Assembly: GCA_043804925.1 (NCBI GenBank)
Contig: JAZDIP010000082.1
Location: 1 to 38,502, forward strand
Source: ChocPot-Mid sp043804925
Lineage (GTDB): Bacteria > Bacteroidota > Ignavibacteria > Kapaibacteriales > UBA2268
Direction: 5' to 3'
Length of the DNA: 38,502 bases
The notes beneath the pieces are model-generated. The model was not told the DNA's origin and ran no database searches. It saw nothing but the letters and a program-made list of their open reading frames with translations. Shown in pieces: positions 1 through 7,120 of the stretch (the first letter of the stretch is position 1; each line of letters begins with the position of its first letter). A program made the translations under genes and the position numbers.

Positions 1-74
1 GTGGTCAGGGACGGAATTGAACCGCCGACACATGGATTTTCAGTCCATTGCTCTACCAACTGAGCTACCTGACC
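1..74 (-). tRNA. tRNA-Phe (anticodon GAA)
   Basis: Read on the minus strand, this folds as a complete cloverleaf. The acceptor arms GGTCAGG (pairs 68-74) and CCTGACC (3-9) match perfectly. The anticodon stem ATGGA/TCCAT encloses the loop CTGAAAA, giving anticodon GAA at positions 39-41. The D-arm (TAGCTCAGTTGGTAGAGCA) and the T-loop GTTCAATTC are canonical. The discriminator is A at position 2. Position 1 supplies the first C of a CCA tail, so the 3' end is cut by the window edge and CCA may be genomically encoded. Confidence 0.97.
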
Positions 75-80
75 GGTTTT

Positions 81-178
81 AGAAAATAGAAAATAGAAAA
101 TAGAAAATAGAAAATAGAAAATAGAAAATAGAAAATAGAAAATAGAAAATAGAAAATAGAAAATAGAAAATAGAAAAT
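81..178. repeat. 7-bp tandem repeat (AGAAAAT) x14
   Basis: Fourteen head-to-tail perfect copies of AGAAAAT start six bases beyond the tRNA-Phe 5' end, i.e. in the upstream (promoter) region of the minus-strand tRNA gene and about 155 bases upstream of purF. No copy carries a substitution, which suggests recent slippage expansion. Shorter stretches of the same type occur near 1985-2015. Length is probably variable between strains. Confidence 0.95.
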
Positions 179-334
179 AAGAATTACAAAAATAAACTCT
201 TTTTGGGGATTCTCAAAATATTTTTAGCTTTTTATCCACATTTGCCTTTTTCAAGTCTTTATTAATACGAAATTTTGTAATTTAGTTTTTTGGTATTTCT
301 TTAGGTTGATTACTTTGTTTTTTAATAGATTTAT

Positions 335-1834
335 ATGAATAAACATAAAGAAGAAATAGATAAACCTCGTTGTAATTGCGGTGTGGTTGGTGTTTTTAAC
401 CATCCGCAAGCATCAATCATGACTTATTATGCATTGCATGCGCTTCAGCATCGCGGTCAGGAGGCGGCAGGTATCACCAGCTTTTATTGGGATGAAGAAG
501 AACAAAAACATAAATTTGCCTATACACGTGGTGAAGGGCTCGTTCTCGATGTTTTTTCCGACCCAAAAACATTAACACAAGTGTTAAAAGGTAAGTCAGC
601 TATCGGGCATAACCGTTACTCAACTACAGGTGCCTCCAAAAGAGCTAATATTCAGCCCTTTACCATGAGATATCATAGCGGTATTTTATCTATTGCTCAT
701 AATGGGAACTTGACAAATACACGATTCCTTTGGAAAAAGCTACAAGATGAAGGTGCTATTTTTCAAACGACTTCAGATACGGAATTGTTTCTTCATTTAA
801 TTGCACGGAGTAAACAAAAGACCAAAATAGAGAGAGTTAAGGAAGCTCTGAAAACAGCTCAAGGTGCTTACTCGCTTGTGCTGTTAACGGAAGATTCTTT
901 GATTGCTGCACGTGACCCCCACGGTTTCAGACCATTGAGCATCGGAAGGTTAAAAACTGACGAAGGATATTCTTATATCGTTGCTTCTGAAACCTGCTCA
1001 TTTGACATTATTAATGCAGAATATATCCGTTCAATCAACCACAACGAAATAGTTGTAATTGATAAAGATACGATTGAAACCGGAGAAATTAAATCCTACA
1101 ATATTGAAGATGAAACTCCGGTAGCAAAGCATTGCATTTTTGAATATATTTATTTCTCAAGACCTGATAGCAAGATTTTCAATCATAATGTTGATAAGGT
1201 TCGAAGGAAACTTGGGAAAAATCTTGCACTCGAAAGCCCCGCTAAAACAGATAAAGATTCGAGAATTACAGCTATTGCCGTACCCGACAGCGGAAATACT
1301 GCTACTTTGGGTTTTGCGAAAGTGAATAACGAAAAAACATATAAAACTGTTTACGAAATTGGTTTAATCAGAAGCCATTATGTCGGGAGAACTTTTATTG
1401 CACCGGGGCAAGACAATAGGGTATTTAAAGTAAAAGTCAAGTTCAATCCTGTGCGAGGTGTTCTCGAAGGCAGGGTAGTTGTGGTTATTGATGATTCAAT
1501 TGTCAGGGGAACAACTTCCAAAAATTTGATTAAAGTTATTAAAGCCGCAGGTCCTAAGGAAGTTCATATGAGAATTACTTCTCCGATGATTAAATTTCCC
1601 TGTTATTATGGTATGGATTTTCCGAGCAGGGAAGAACTTGTTGCTAATCATTATAAAAATGAGGAGGAAATAGGTAAAGCAATTGAGGTTGACAGTCTGC
1701 ATTATCTTTCTTTAGAAAAACTGCATGCATCAGTGCCTCATGACGAGGGAGTCCATTATTGCGATGCTTGCTTTACCGGGAATTATCCTATTGCTATTGA
1801 TGAGAACAGTAATAAATTTTCGACAGAACTATAG
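335..1834 (+). CDS. purF: Amidophosphoribosyltransferase (glutamine PRPP amidotransferase)
   Basis: This enzyme makes 5-phosphoribosylamine from PRPP and glutamine, the committed step of purine synthesis. The N-terminal class II glutamine amidotransferase domain has its nucleophile Cys15 in the CGVVGVF motif, followed by HALQHRGQEAAGI. A preceding 14-residue stretch is expected to be removed as a propeptide, as in the Bacillus enzyme. The phosphoribosyltransferase domain carries the PRPP loop VVVIDDSIVRGTT (about 382-394). Cys267, Cys423, Cys476 and Cys479 match the four 4Fe-4S ligands of the Bacillus-type, oxygen-labile PurF. At 499 residues the length is normal. The gene stands alone, not in a purine operon; the neighbours are tRNA-Phe and a repeat-rich spacer. 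Confidence 0.97.
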   Translation: MNKHKEEIDKPRCNCGVVGVFNHPQASIMTYYALHALQHRGQEAAGITSFYWDEEEQKHKFAYTRGEGLVLDVFSDPKTLTQVLKGKSAIGHNRYSTTGASKRANIQPFTMRYHSGILSIAHNGNLTNTRFLWKKLQDEGAIFQTTSDTELFLHLIARSKQKTKIERVKEALKTAQGAYSLVLLTEDSLIAARDPHGFRPLSIGRLKTDEGYSYIVASETCSFDIINAEYIRSINHNEIVVIDKDTIETGEIKSYNIEDETPVAKHCIFEYIYFSRPDSKIFNHNVDKVRRKLGKNLALESPAKTDKDSRITAIAVPDSGNTATLGFAKVNNEKTYKTVYEIGLIRSHYVGRTFIAPGQDNRVFKVKVKFNPVRGVLEGRVVVVIDDSIVRGTTSKNLIKVIKAAGPKEVHMRITSPMIKFPCYYGMDFPSREELVANHYKNEEEIGKAIEVDSLHYLSLEKLHASVPHDEGVHYCDACFTGNYPIAIDENSNKFSTEL

Positions 1835-2372
1835 TTTTTTTCATCCTTCGACAAGCTCAGGATGACGGAGAAAGGAAAAGGGAACGGAGAACTTAATTAC
1901 TAATTAACAATTACTAATGTAGAAAGAAAGACGGAGGGACGGAAAGGTCGAAAGAACATGCTTCGACGGGTGGAAATAGGAATTAGAAAATAAGAAAGAT
2001 AGAAATTAGAAATTTTTTTTGAAAAACTTTGTTGACAATACGAGAATTAATAAATATGGTTCTTCATTATTTAATGTGGGTAAAATTGAAAAGATTGCTT
2101 CGTCATTTCATTCCTCGCAATGACCGGTTATTTATGTTTTTGTCCGAAGGACAAAAACTACAAACATCGTCATTGCGAACAAAGTGAAGCAATCTTAAGT
2201 TACTTAGTGAATTTGAAGTTTAAACTAAAAAAACTTTTCTTATTAGAATTTATTTTTGCTGGAAATATGAACTTATAAACATCCACTTCCTTTAGCGAAG
2301 AACCATAATTATAATCTTGATTAACTTTTAAACTTTTAACTTTTAAACTTTATAACTTTATTAACTGAAAAA
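1835..2372. other. Repeat-rich intergenic region
   Basis: About 540 bases without a convincing gene. From left to right it holds a hairpin of CATCCT/AGGATG arms (1842-1864) just after purF, with no T-run and so probably not a terminator. Then come A/G-rich runs (1865-1890, 1918-2020) and AATTACTAATTAACAATTAC-type runs (1893-1918). A large imperfect inverted repeat follows (2091-2196), and then TTTTAAACTTT-type runs (2323-2362) directly before yraN. It looks like a patchwork of dispersed non-coding repeats. Confidence 0.8.
2091..2196. repeat. Imperfect inverted repeat with internal perfect hairpin (REP/MITE-like)
   Basis: The left arm 2091-2124 (AAGATTGCTTCGTCATTTCA...) is mirrored by the right arm 2169-2196 (GTCATTGCG...GAAGCAATCTT). 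Between them is a perfect 10-bp stem, GTTTTTGTCC/GGACAAAAAC, with a GAA loop (2136-2158). Elements built on the motif 'GTCATTGCGA...GAAGCAATCTT' are known as dispersed non-coding repeats in many environmental bacterial genomes. No transposase is adjacent. Confidence 0.75.
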
Positions 2373-2747
2373 ATGAGTGATATAAAAGAGCAATCAACAA
2401 GAGATAAGGGTACTGAAGGCGAAGAAGCCGCTTGCAAGTTTCTCGAGGAGCTTGGTTACTCAATAGTAAAAAGAAATTTCCATTTTGGGACAATAGGTGA
2501 AATTGATATTATAGCAAAGGATGGAGATGTTCTTGTTTTCGTGGAAGTGAAGTCCAAAAAACCGGACAGCGATTTTAATCTTCTTGATTCTTTAACACCC
2601 AGAAAACAAAAAAACCTTAAACGTGTTGCAGAAGGGTATTATTATGTAAATAAATTAAGTGACACCGAAAGCAGATTCGATGTCATTACTATTGACTTCA
2701 AAAACCAGCCGCCGGAGATAGAGCATTATAAGACAGCTTTTTATTAA
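2373..2747 (+). CDS. YraN/UPF0102 family protein (predicted endonuclease-fold)
   Basis: This is a 124-residue protein of the UPF0102 (YraN) family, which has a restriction-endonuclease-like fold and no settled cellular role. The N-terminal motif GTEGEEAACKFLEELGYSI is followed by NFHFGTIGEIDIIAKDGDVLVFVEVKSK. This contains the family's E...GEIDII...(V)FVEVK pattern, matching the D/E-x-K nuclease core with Asp/Glu near residues 48-50 and Glu-Val-Lys near 63-65. Its length is typical (115-130). The ATG at 2373 gives the expected N-terminus; no strong ribosome binding site is visible. It is flanked by repeat spacer upstream and converges with the minus-strand gene ending at 2824. Confidence 0.93.
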   Translation: MSDIKEQSTRDKGTEGEEAACKFLEELGYSIVKRNFHFGTIGEIDIIAKDGDVLVFVEVKSKKPDSDFNLLDSLTPRKQKNLKRVAEGYYYVNKLSDTESRFDVITIDFKNQPPEIEHYKTAFY

Positions 2748-2823
2748 TTCTAAGTTCTAAATTTTTAATTTTAAATTAAAACCATTTGAATGTATTTATA
2801 CTAAAATAACTCTAAACTCAAAA

Positions 2824-4578
2824 CTATTTTATCACAAAAAACTTCTCAGTAAATATCTCTTTCCCTGTACCAATCTGAATATAATACACACCGCTTGAAA
2901 AACTGCGGAGGTCAATGGTTTTGTCAACTCCAATTAATAATTGAGCAGTTTCTTCATATAGCAATTTACCAAGTAAATCGTAAATCAAAATATGTGATTC
3001 CTGCTCATATCCAATCCTTGTTCGTATTGTTAAATTATCTGTTGCTGGATTTGGAAATATTTCAATTAATTGTTTATTAGGTTTTGTTGGAATATCTTCA
3101 AATTTCACCGAATCGAGAGAAACGGAAGCAGGCATACCATATGAATCACACCATGAAAAACCATAAGAATATGCCTGAAATTTTCTATCTGCCCTTAGTT
3201 TATAAACTCCATCAAATGGTAGTTTGAAAGTCGTTGAAGAAAATTGTTTCCCATCATTATCAATTGTAAATGGTGTTCCATAAGTACCAAGAGTGTCTTT
3301 TAATTTGTACCACTCGAATATAGATTCTTTTGTGTTATAAAATGCAATTTCAATATCTTCCGGAATATCACTTGAAATACCTGATTCATAGCAAAGATTA
3401 ATATAGTTTTCGGGATATCCGAAGCCACCTCTAATTCCCGGAGTATGAAATGAAGTTTCTTTTTGATATAACTCTACCGAAACTAATGTCATTTGAAATG
3501 GGTCGCTAACAACGTTATCATCAAGTTGTCCGGTATTGTATTGAGTAACGCTGATGGGCTTATCTCCGCTTATCACTATCGGTCTTGTTTCACCTTCGTC
3601 TGCCCTTAAATGCAAATGACCAACACCTTCGACACCGCCTGCAGTTCTTATTATTCCTAGAAATTCTCCATCTCTATAGACACTTGTCATTGGTTCTTTA
3701 GCAAATATTTTAATTATTGAATTTTTCATTCTGCCATAAATAGGTGTTACATGATATGTTTTTCCCCATGCATAAGTTGGTATTTCCATTTCTTCCAATA
3801 TGCCATATGCTTCATTAAATTTATTATTTATACAGAAGTTCCCGGATACAACTGAGACTGGCTGTGATGAAGTTATTTTACTGCCACTCAAACCAGAACC
3901 AGAACCTATACTGCTAATCAGAAGAACATCATTTCTATTAATATTATATTCCACCTGTTCTCCTGAAATCAATCCACCTGCTGTTTTTGATGTATCATTG
4001 CCACCTAACGTAAAATATACTTTTGTATCATCATTGGTACCTGTTATTCCAATATAAGCCGGTAACCATTGATTGATATTATCCGACATATCAGGGTAAG
4101 TAGAAACAATGTACTCACAACCTAAAGTGTTTACAGGCAACAAAATCATACCTTCCGAAAAATCCGGATATCGAGTAATAGCATAACAAATAATTGTGTC
4201 ATCGGCAAAAATATGAATTCCGTAATTTTCAAAAATCCGGTCTGCTTCAGGTGGCTCATTATCTGTTTTTCTATAGCACTGCCCAATAGTAGGCACAATT
4301 GTAAATTCAATGATTTCATTTGGTGCAGTTGCTTTTGTCTTTGAATATGCCTTTCCGGGTACTTCTACAGTTACATTTGTTGTTTTATGAGACGATATGT
4401 ATAATTTCAGGTCTAATCCCGCAATTGGTGGCTCATGAGCAGGAATAAACGTAAAATAAAACTCCGTCCCTGCATTACTTGTGCCGAGCAGCTTTGGCAA
4501 AGAGCTGACATCAATTTCTTCAGCAGTAGCTTTGGAAAGCATTAATAAGATAACAACCAATAAATAGATTCTTTTCAT
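2824..4578 (-). CDS. IgGFc-binding domain surface protein with T9SS sorting domain (paralogue 1)
   Basis: This 584-residue secreted protein has a signal peptide (MKRIYLLVVILLMLSKATA, cleavage near residue 19). Next comes the IgGFc_binding-type N-terminal domain, beginning SNAGTEFYFTF and continuing with the WGKTYHVTPI and GDKPISVTQYNTG motifs shared by all three copies here. The C-terminal 80 residues (IEIFPNPATDNLTI...GVYYIQIGTG...EKFFVIK) are a type A T9SS sorting domain, so export across the outer membrane and surface attachment are expected. The domain is named after a human mucin-like protein; immunoglobulin binding in bacteria is not established. Its ATG lies only 4 bases after the stop of paralogue 2, so the two are co-transcribed. 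Confidence 0.9.
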   Translation of the reverse strand: MKRIYLLVVILLMLSKATAEEIDVSSLPKLLGTSNAGTEFYFTFIPAHEPPIAGLDLKLYISSHKTTNVTVEVPGKAYSKTKATAPNEIIEFTIVPTIGQCYRKTDNEPPEADRIFENYGIHIFADDTIICYAITRYPDFSEGMILLPVNTLGCEYIVSTYPDMSDNINQWLPAYIGITGTNDDTKVYFTLGGNDTSKTAGGLISGEQVEYNINRNDVLLISSIGSGSGLSGSKITSSQPVSVVSGNFCINNKFNEAYGILEEMEIPTYAWGKTYHVTPIYGRMKNSIIKIFAKEPMTSVYRDGEFLGIIRTAGGVEGVGHLHLRADEGETRPIVISGDKPISVTQYNTGQLDDNVVSDPFQMTLVSVELYQKETSFHTPGIRGGFGYPENYINLCYESGISSDIPEDIEIAFYNTKESIFEWYKLKDTLGTYGTPFTIDNDGKQFSSTTFKLPFDGVYKLRADRKFQAYSYGFSWCDSYGMPASVSLDSVKFEDIPTKPNKQLIEIFPNPATDNLTIRTRIGYEQESHILIYDLLGKLLYEETAQLLIGVDKTIDLRSFSSGVYYIQIGTGKEIFTEKFFVIK

Positions 4579-4582
4579 TTGA

Positions 4583-6322
4583 CTATCTCATAATTATAAA
4601 TTTTCTGATGATATATTTTTCGCCGTATTCGATTTTAATAAAATAAATACCATCATTTAAACCGGAAGTATTGATTACAATACGAAAGTCATTAATCAGA
4701 TTTGGGCATAATCTTTCAATGCCAAGGATGTCATATATTTTTATTTTATTAATTTTCACTTCCGAATTAATTATTAAATTATCAGATACAGGATTTGGAA
4801 AAATATCAATAAAATCTATTTCTTCTTTTTGTGGAACATCAGAGTATTTCACCGAATCGAGAGAAACAGAAGCAGGCATGCCGTAAGAATATTCCGAATT
4901 ACCATACGAATAAAGTTGAAAAGGTTTGTTGGCTTTCATTTTATATACACCAGCAACTAGTAAAATTGTCTTACAGAAATAATTTGAGTTATCATCTACT
5001 TTAGAAAATGGTTTACCTGGGTCGGGAGTTAATTTTTTCAATTTCTCCCATGTAAACTCACCACCAACAGTCATTGCAATTTCAAAATCATCTGGAATAC
5101 TATCATTTACATCTGCCTGATAACAAATATTATAATAATGATATTCATGACTAGCCCATCCTCCAATTTCGGGAGTGTGAAATGTTATCTCATTCACATA
5201 ATTTTCAACAGGTACTAATGTCATCTGAAAGGGCTTGCTTTCAACACTATCTTCGTTATGACCGGTATTGTATTGAGTTACACTTATTGGCTTATCCCCA
5301 CTAATAACTATCGGTCTTGGTTCACCATCATCGGCACGTAAATGTAAATAACCAATACCTTCGATACCTCCTGCGGTTCTAATAATCCCTAAGAATTCTC
5401 CATCTCGATAAATACTTGTCATTGGTTCTTTTGCATAGATTTTAATTATTGAGTTTTTCTTTCTCCACCAAATTGGAGTAACGTGATAAGTTTTCCCCCA
5501 AGCATAAGTTGGAATTTCCATTTCTTCCAATAAATTACATATATAACAATCTGAAGGTACATTAGCACATAAATTTCCTGATACAACTGAAACCGGTTTT
5601 GAAGCATCAACTTTACTACCGGAAAGGTCTGCTCCTGTACCTATGCTTGCAATAAGTAAAACATCTCCCCTTTGAAGTAAATAATCATGATATTCACCTG
5701 AGCTAAGTCCACCGGTTGTTTTAGAGCAGTCATTACCTCCCAGCGTAAAACGAACGAAAGTCGAGTCAAAACCAGCAGTTATACCCGAGTAACTAGTGTA
5801 ATAATCAAATGAATCCAGTCCATGATCTAAATACGATGAAATTATATATTCCTTTCCTAATGACTCAACAGGCAATGCAATAAAGCCATCCGACGTTTCG
5901 GATGAATGATTATCGGTTAAACCGTAACATATAATTGGAGCATCGGCAACAACATGTACACCTGCTTCACTCCACACTTCCCATGATTCAGGTTTATCAC
6001 GTTCATTTCTTCTATAACAAGATGTTATTGCAGGATCTAAATTGATTTCCATTATTTCATTAGGATTAGTATAATAAATATTTTCAAAATTCATTCTTTC
6101 AACTGTAATAGTTACCTTTGTTTTAACATTAGAAGAAATATATAAAGAATGATAATACCCTACATCAGCTAACTTTATACTTGGCAAAAATGTAAAATAA
6201 AACTCAGTACCTGCATTGCTTGTGCCGAGTAACTTTGGCAATGAGCTGACATCCAAGTCTTCGGAAAGAAGACTTGAGGTGAATAGAAGCAGAAAACCGA
6301 AAATCGAGTATAAAAATTTCAT
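4583..6322 (-). CDS. IgGFc-binding domain surface protein with T9SS sorting domain (paralogue 2)
   Basis: The protein is 579 residues from the ATG at 6322. That start gives a clean signal peptide (MKFLYSIFGFLLLFTSSLLS) and has AGGAAA 6 bases upstream. A longer open frame to 6361 adds 13 charged residues that would spoil the signal. The layout matches paralogue 1: IgGFc_binding-type domain and then a T9SS type A tail (IDIFPNPVSDNLII...GIYFIKIEYG). Two nearby cysteines (DCYIC) near the middle are matched by CGWC in paralogue 3 but are absent from paralogue 1. The tail is clearly divergent from the near-identical tails of copies 1 and 3. It is probably the first gene of an operon with paralogue 1. 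Confidence 0.9.
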   Translation of the reverse strand: MKFLYSIFGFLLLFTSSLLSEDLDVSSLPKLLGTSNAGTEFYFTFLPSIKLADVGYYHSLYISSNVKTKVTITVERMNFENIYYTNPNEIMEINLDPAITSCYRRNERDKPESWEVWSEAGVHVVADAPIICYGLTDNHSSETSDGFIALPVESLGKEYIISSYLDHGLDSFDYYTSYSGITAGFDSTFVRFTLGGNDCSKTTGGLSSGEYHDYLLQRGDVLLIASIGTGADLSGSKVDASKPVSVVSGNLCANVPSDCYICNLLEEMEIPTYAWGKTYHVTPIWWRKKNSIIKIYAKEPMTSIYRDGEFLGIIRTAGGIEGIGYLHLRADDGEPRPIVISGDKPISVTQYNTGHNEDSVESKPFQMTLVPVENYVNEITFHTPEIGGWASHEYHYYNICYQADVNDSIPDDFEIAMTVGGEFTWEKLKKLTPDPGKPFSKVDDNSNYFCKTILLVAGVYKMKANKPFQLYSYGNSEYSYGMPASVSLDSVKYSDVPQKEEIDFIDIFPNPVSDNLIINSEVKINKIKIYDILGIERLCPNLINDFRIVINTSGLNDGIYFIKIEYGEKYIIRKFIIMR

Positions 6323-6360
6323 AGTTTTCCTAAATTTGTCAATCTTATACTTATATAACA

Positions 6361-6368
6361 CAAAAATA
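6361..6368 (-). promoter_or_regulatory. Candidate Bacteroidota-type -7 box upstream of paralogue 2
   Basis: On the minus strand this reads TATTTTTG, an exact fit to the Bacteroidota -7 consensus TAnnTTTG, 39 bases before the ATG. The same box sits at the same distance before paralogue 3 (8920-8927). It lies inside a leader of about 80 bases conserved between the two genes, including a distal CAC-T(n)-A(n)-GTG palindrome (6381-6401 here, 8940-8961 there). No clear TTG -33 box is seen, so the call is tentative. Confidence 0.4.
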
Positions 6369-6517
6369 GGAGAAATGTTACACTTTTTTTTAAAAAAAGT
6401 GAAAAAAATGCCGGAATTGTGATTTATGTGGTTTTTTTATTATTACTTTACCTATAAGTTTGAAATAATATTTTCGATTCTACGTAAATATTATTAAATT
6501 TGAAAAGATGAAATAAA

Positions 6518-6739
6518 ATGAATGAATTACTTTTTAAATATAATCAATTGGATGACTCCTCGAAGCTTGCCGCTTTGAATTTTATTGATTTTTTGTTCGA
6601 ACAAAAAGTTAAAACATCTGATGATTTATCAGAGTATAAAAAGAGAATACTAAAAGTTTCAACATGGTCTGACAGCGATTTGGCTGAATTTGAATTGAGC
6701 AGGAAAATTTTAAATAATTGGACTATCTCTGAATGGTAA
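6518..6739 (+). CDS. Putative antitoxin of a VapBC-type module
   Basis: This small 73-residue acidic/polar protein (MNELLFKYNQLDDSSKLAAL...) has an N-terminal segment predicted to be helical (NFIDFLFEQK). Its C-terminal tail (SDSDLAEFELSRKILNNW) resembles the toxin-wrapping tails of small antitoxins of the DUF2281/VapB kind. Assignment rests mainly on position: its stop codon overlaps the start of the PIN-domain gene in ATGGTAA (6733-6739), the usual translational coupling of antitoxin to toxin. A DNA-binding fold is not evident by eye. The module interrupts the array of IgGFc-binding paralogues. Confidence 0.7.
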   Translation: MNELLFKYNQLDDSSKLAALNFIDFLFEQKVKTSDDLSEYKKRILKVSTWSDSDLAEFELSRKILNNWTISEW

Positions 6740-7104
6740 TAGATACAAGCATTATAATTGAATTTTTAAGGTCAAAGAACAAGCGGAAAACCACTTTATA
6801 CAATATACCTAATAATGTGCAATTGCATATTTCTACAATGACATTATTTGAATTGTACATTGGAGCAACAACAAAAGAAAAATGGAATGATATTGTAACT
6901 TTAACTAAAGATTTAAATATTTTATCAATCAATGATGCAGTAGCCAAAAAAGCTGCAAATATATACCATGATTTAAAGTCAGAAAATAAATTGATTGACT
7001 TTAGGGATATTTTCATTGCAGCAACTGCTATCGTCAATAATTTAACAATTGCAACATTGAATAAGAATCATTTTAATAGAATCAAAGAAGTAGAGTTATA
7101 TTGA
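6733..7104 (+). CDS. vapC: PIN-domain toxin, VapC-type ribonuclease
   Basis: This 123-residue PIN domain protein is predicted to be a Mg-dependent RNase that inhibits translation unless bound by its antitoxin. The acidic quartet region is readable: Asp4 in MVIDTSIIIEFL, a Glu in TLFELYIGA near residue 40, and Asp residues in LIDFRDIFIAATA near 95-98. The last position, usually Asp or Asn in a 'T.N..HF' motif, appears as TLNKNHF. Length and motif spacing are normal. The gene overlaps its presumed antitoxin by 7 bases and converges on paralogue 3 (stop at 7121), 16 bases away. Confidence 0.88.
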   Translation: MVIDTSIIIEFLRSKNKRKTTLYNIPNNVQLHISTMTLFELYIGATTKEKWNDIVTLTKDLNILSINDAVAKKAANIYHDLKSENKLIDFRDIFIAATAIVNNLTIATLNKNHFNRIKEVELY

Positions 7105-7120
7105 TATGCTAAGAAATAAA

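Noticed and set aside
81..178. CRISPR-like periodic repeat next to tRNA-Phe
   Set aside because: The unit is only 7 bases with no spacers, so it is a simple minisatellite.
1842..1864. Hairpin after purF as a terminator
   Set aside because: The stem is only 6 bp and is not followed by a T-run; its sequence is a common dispersed repeat type.
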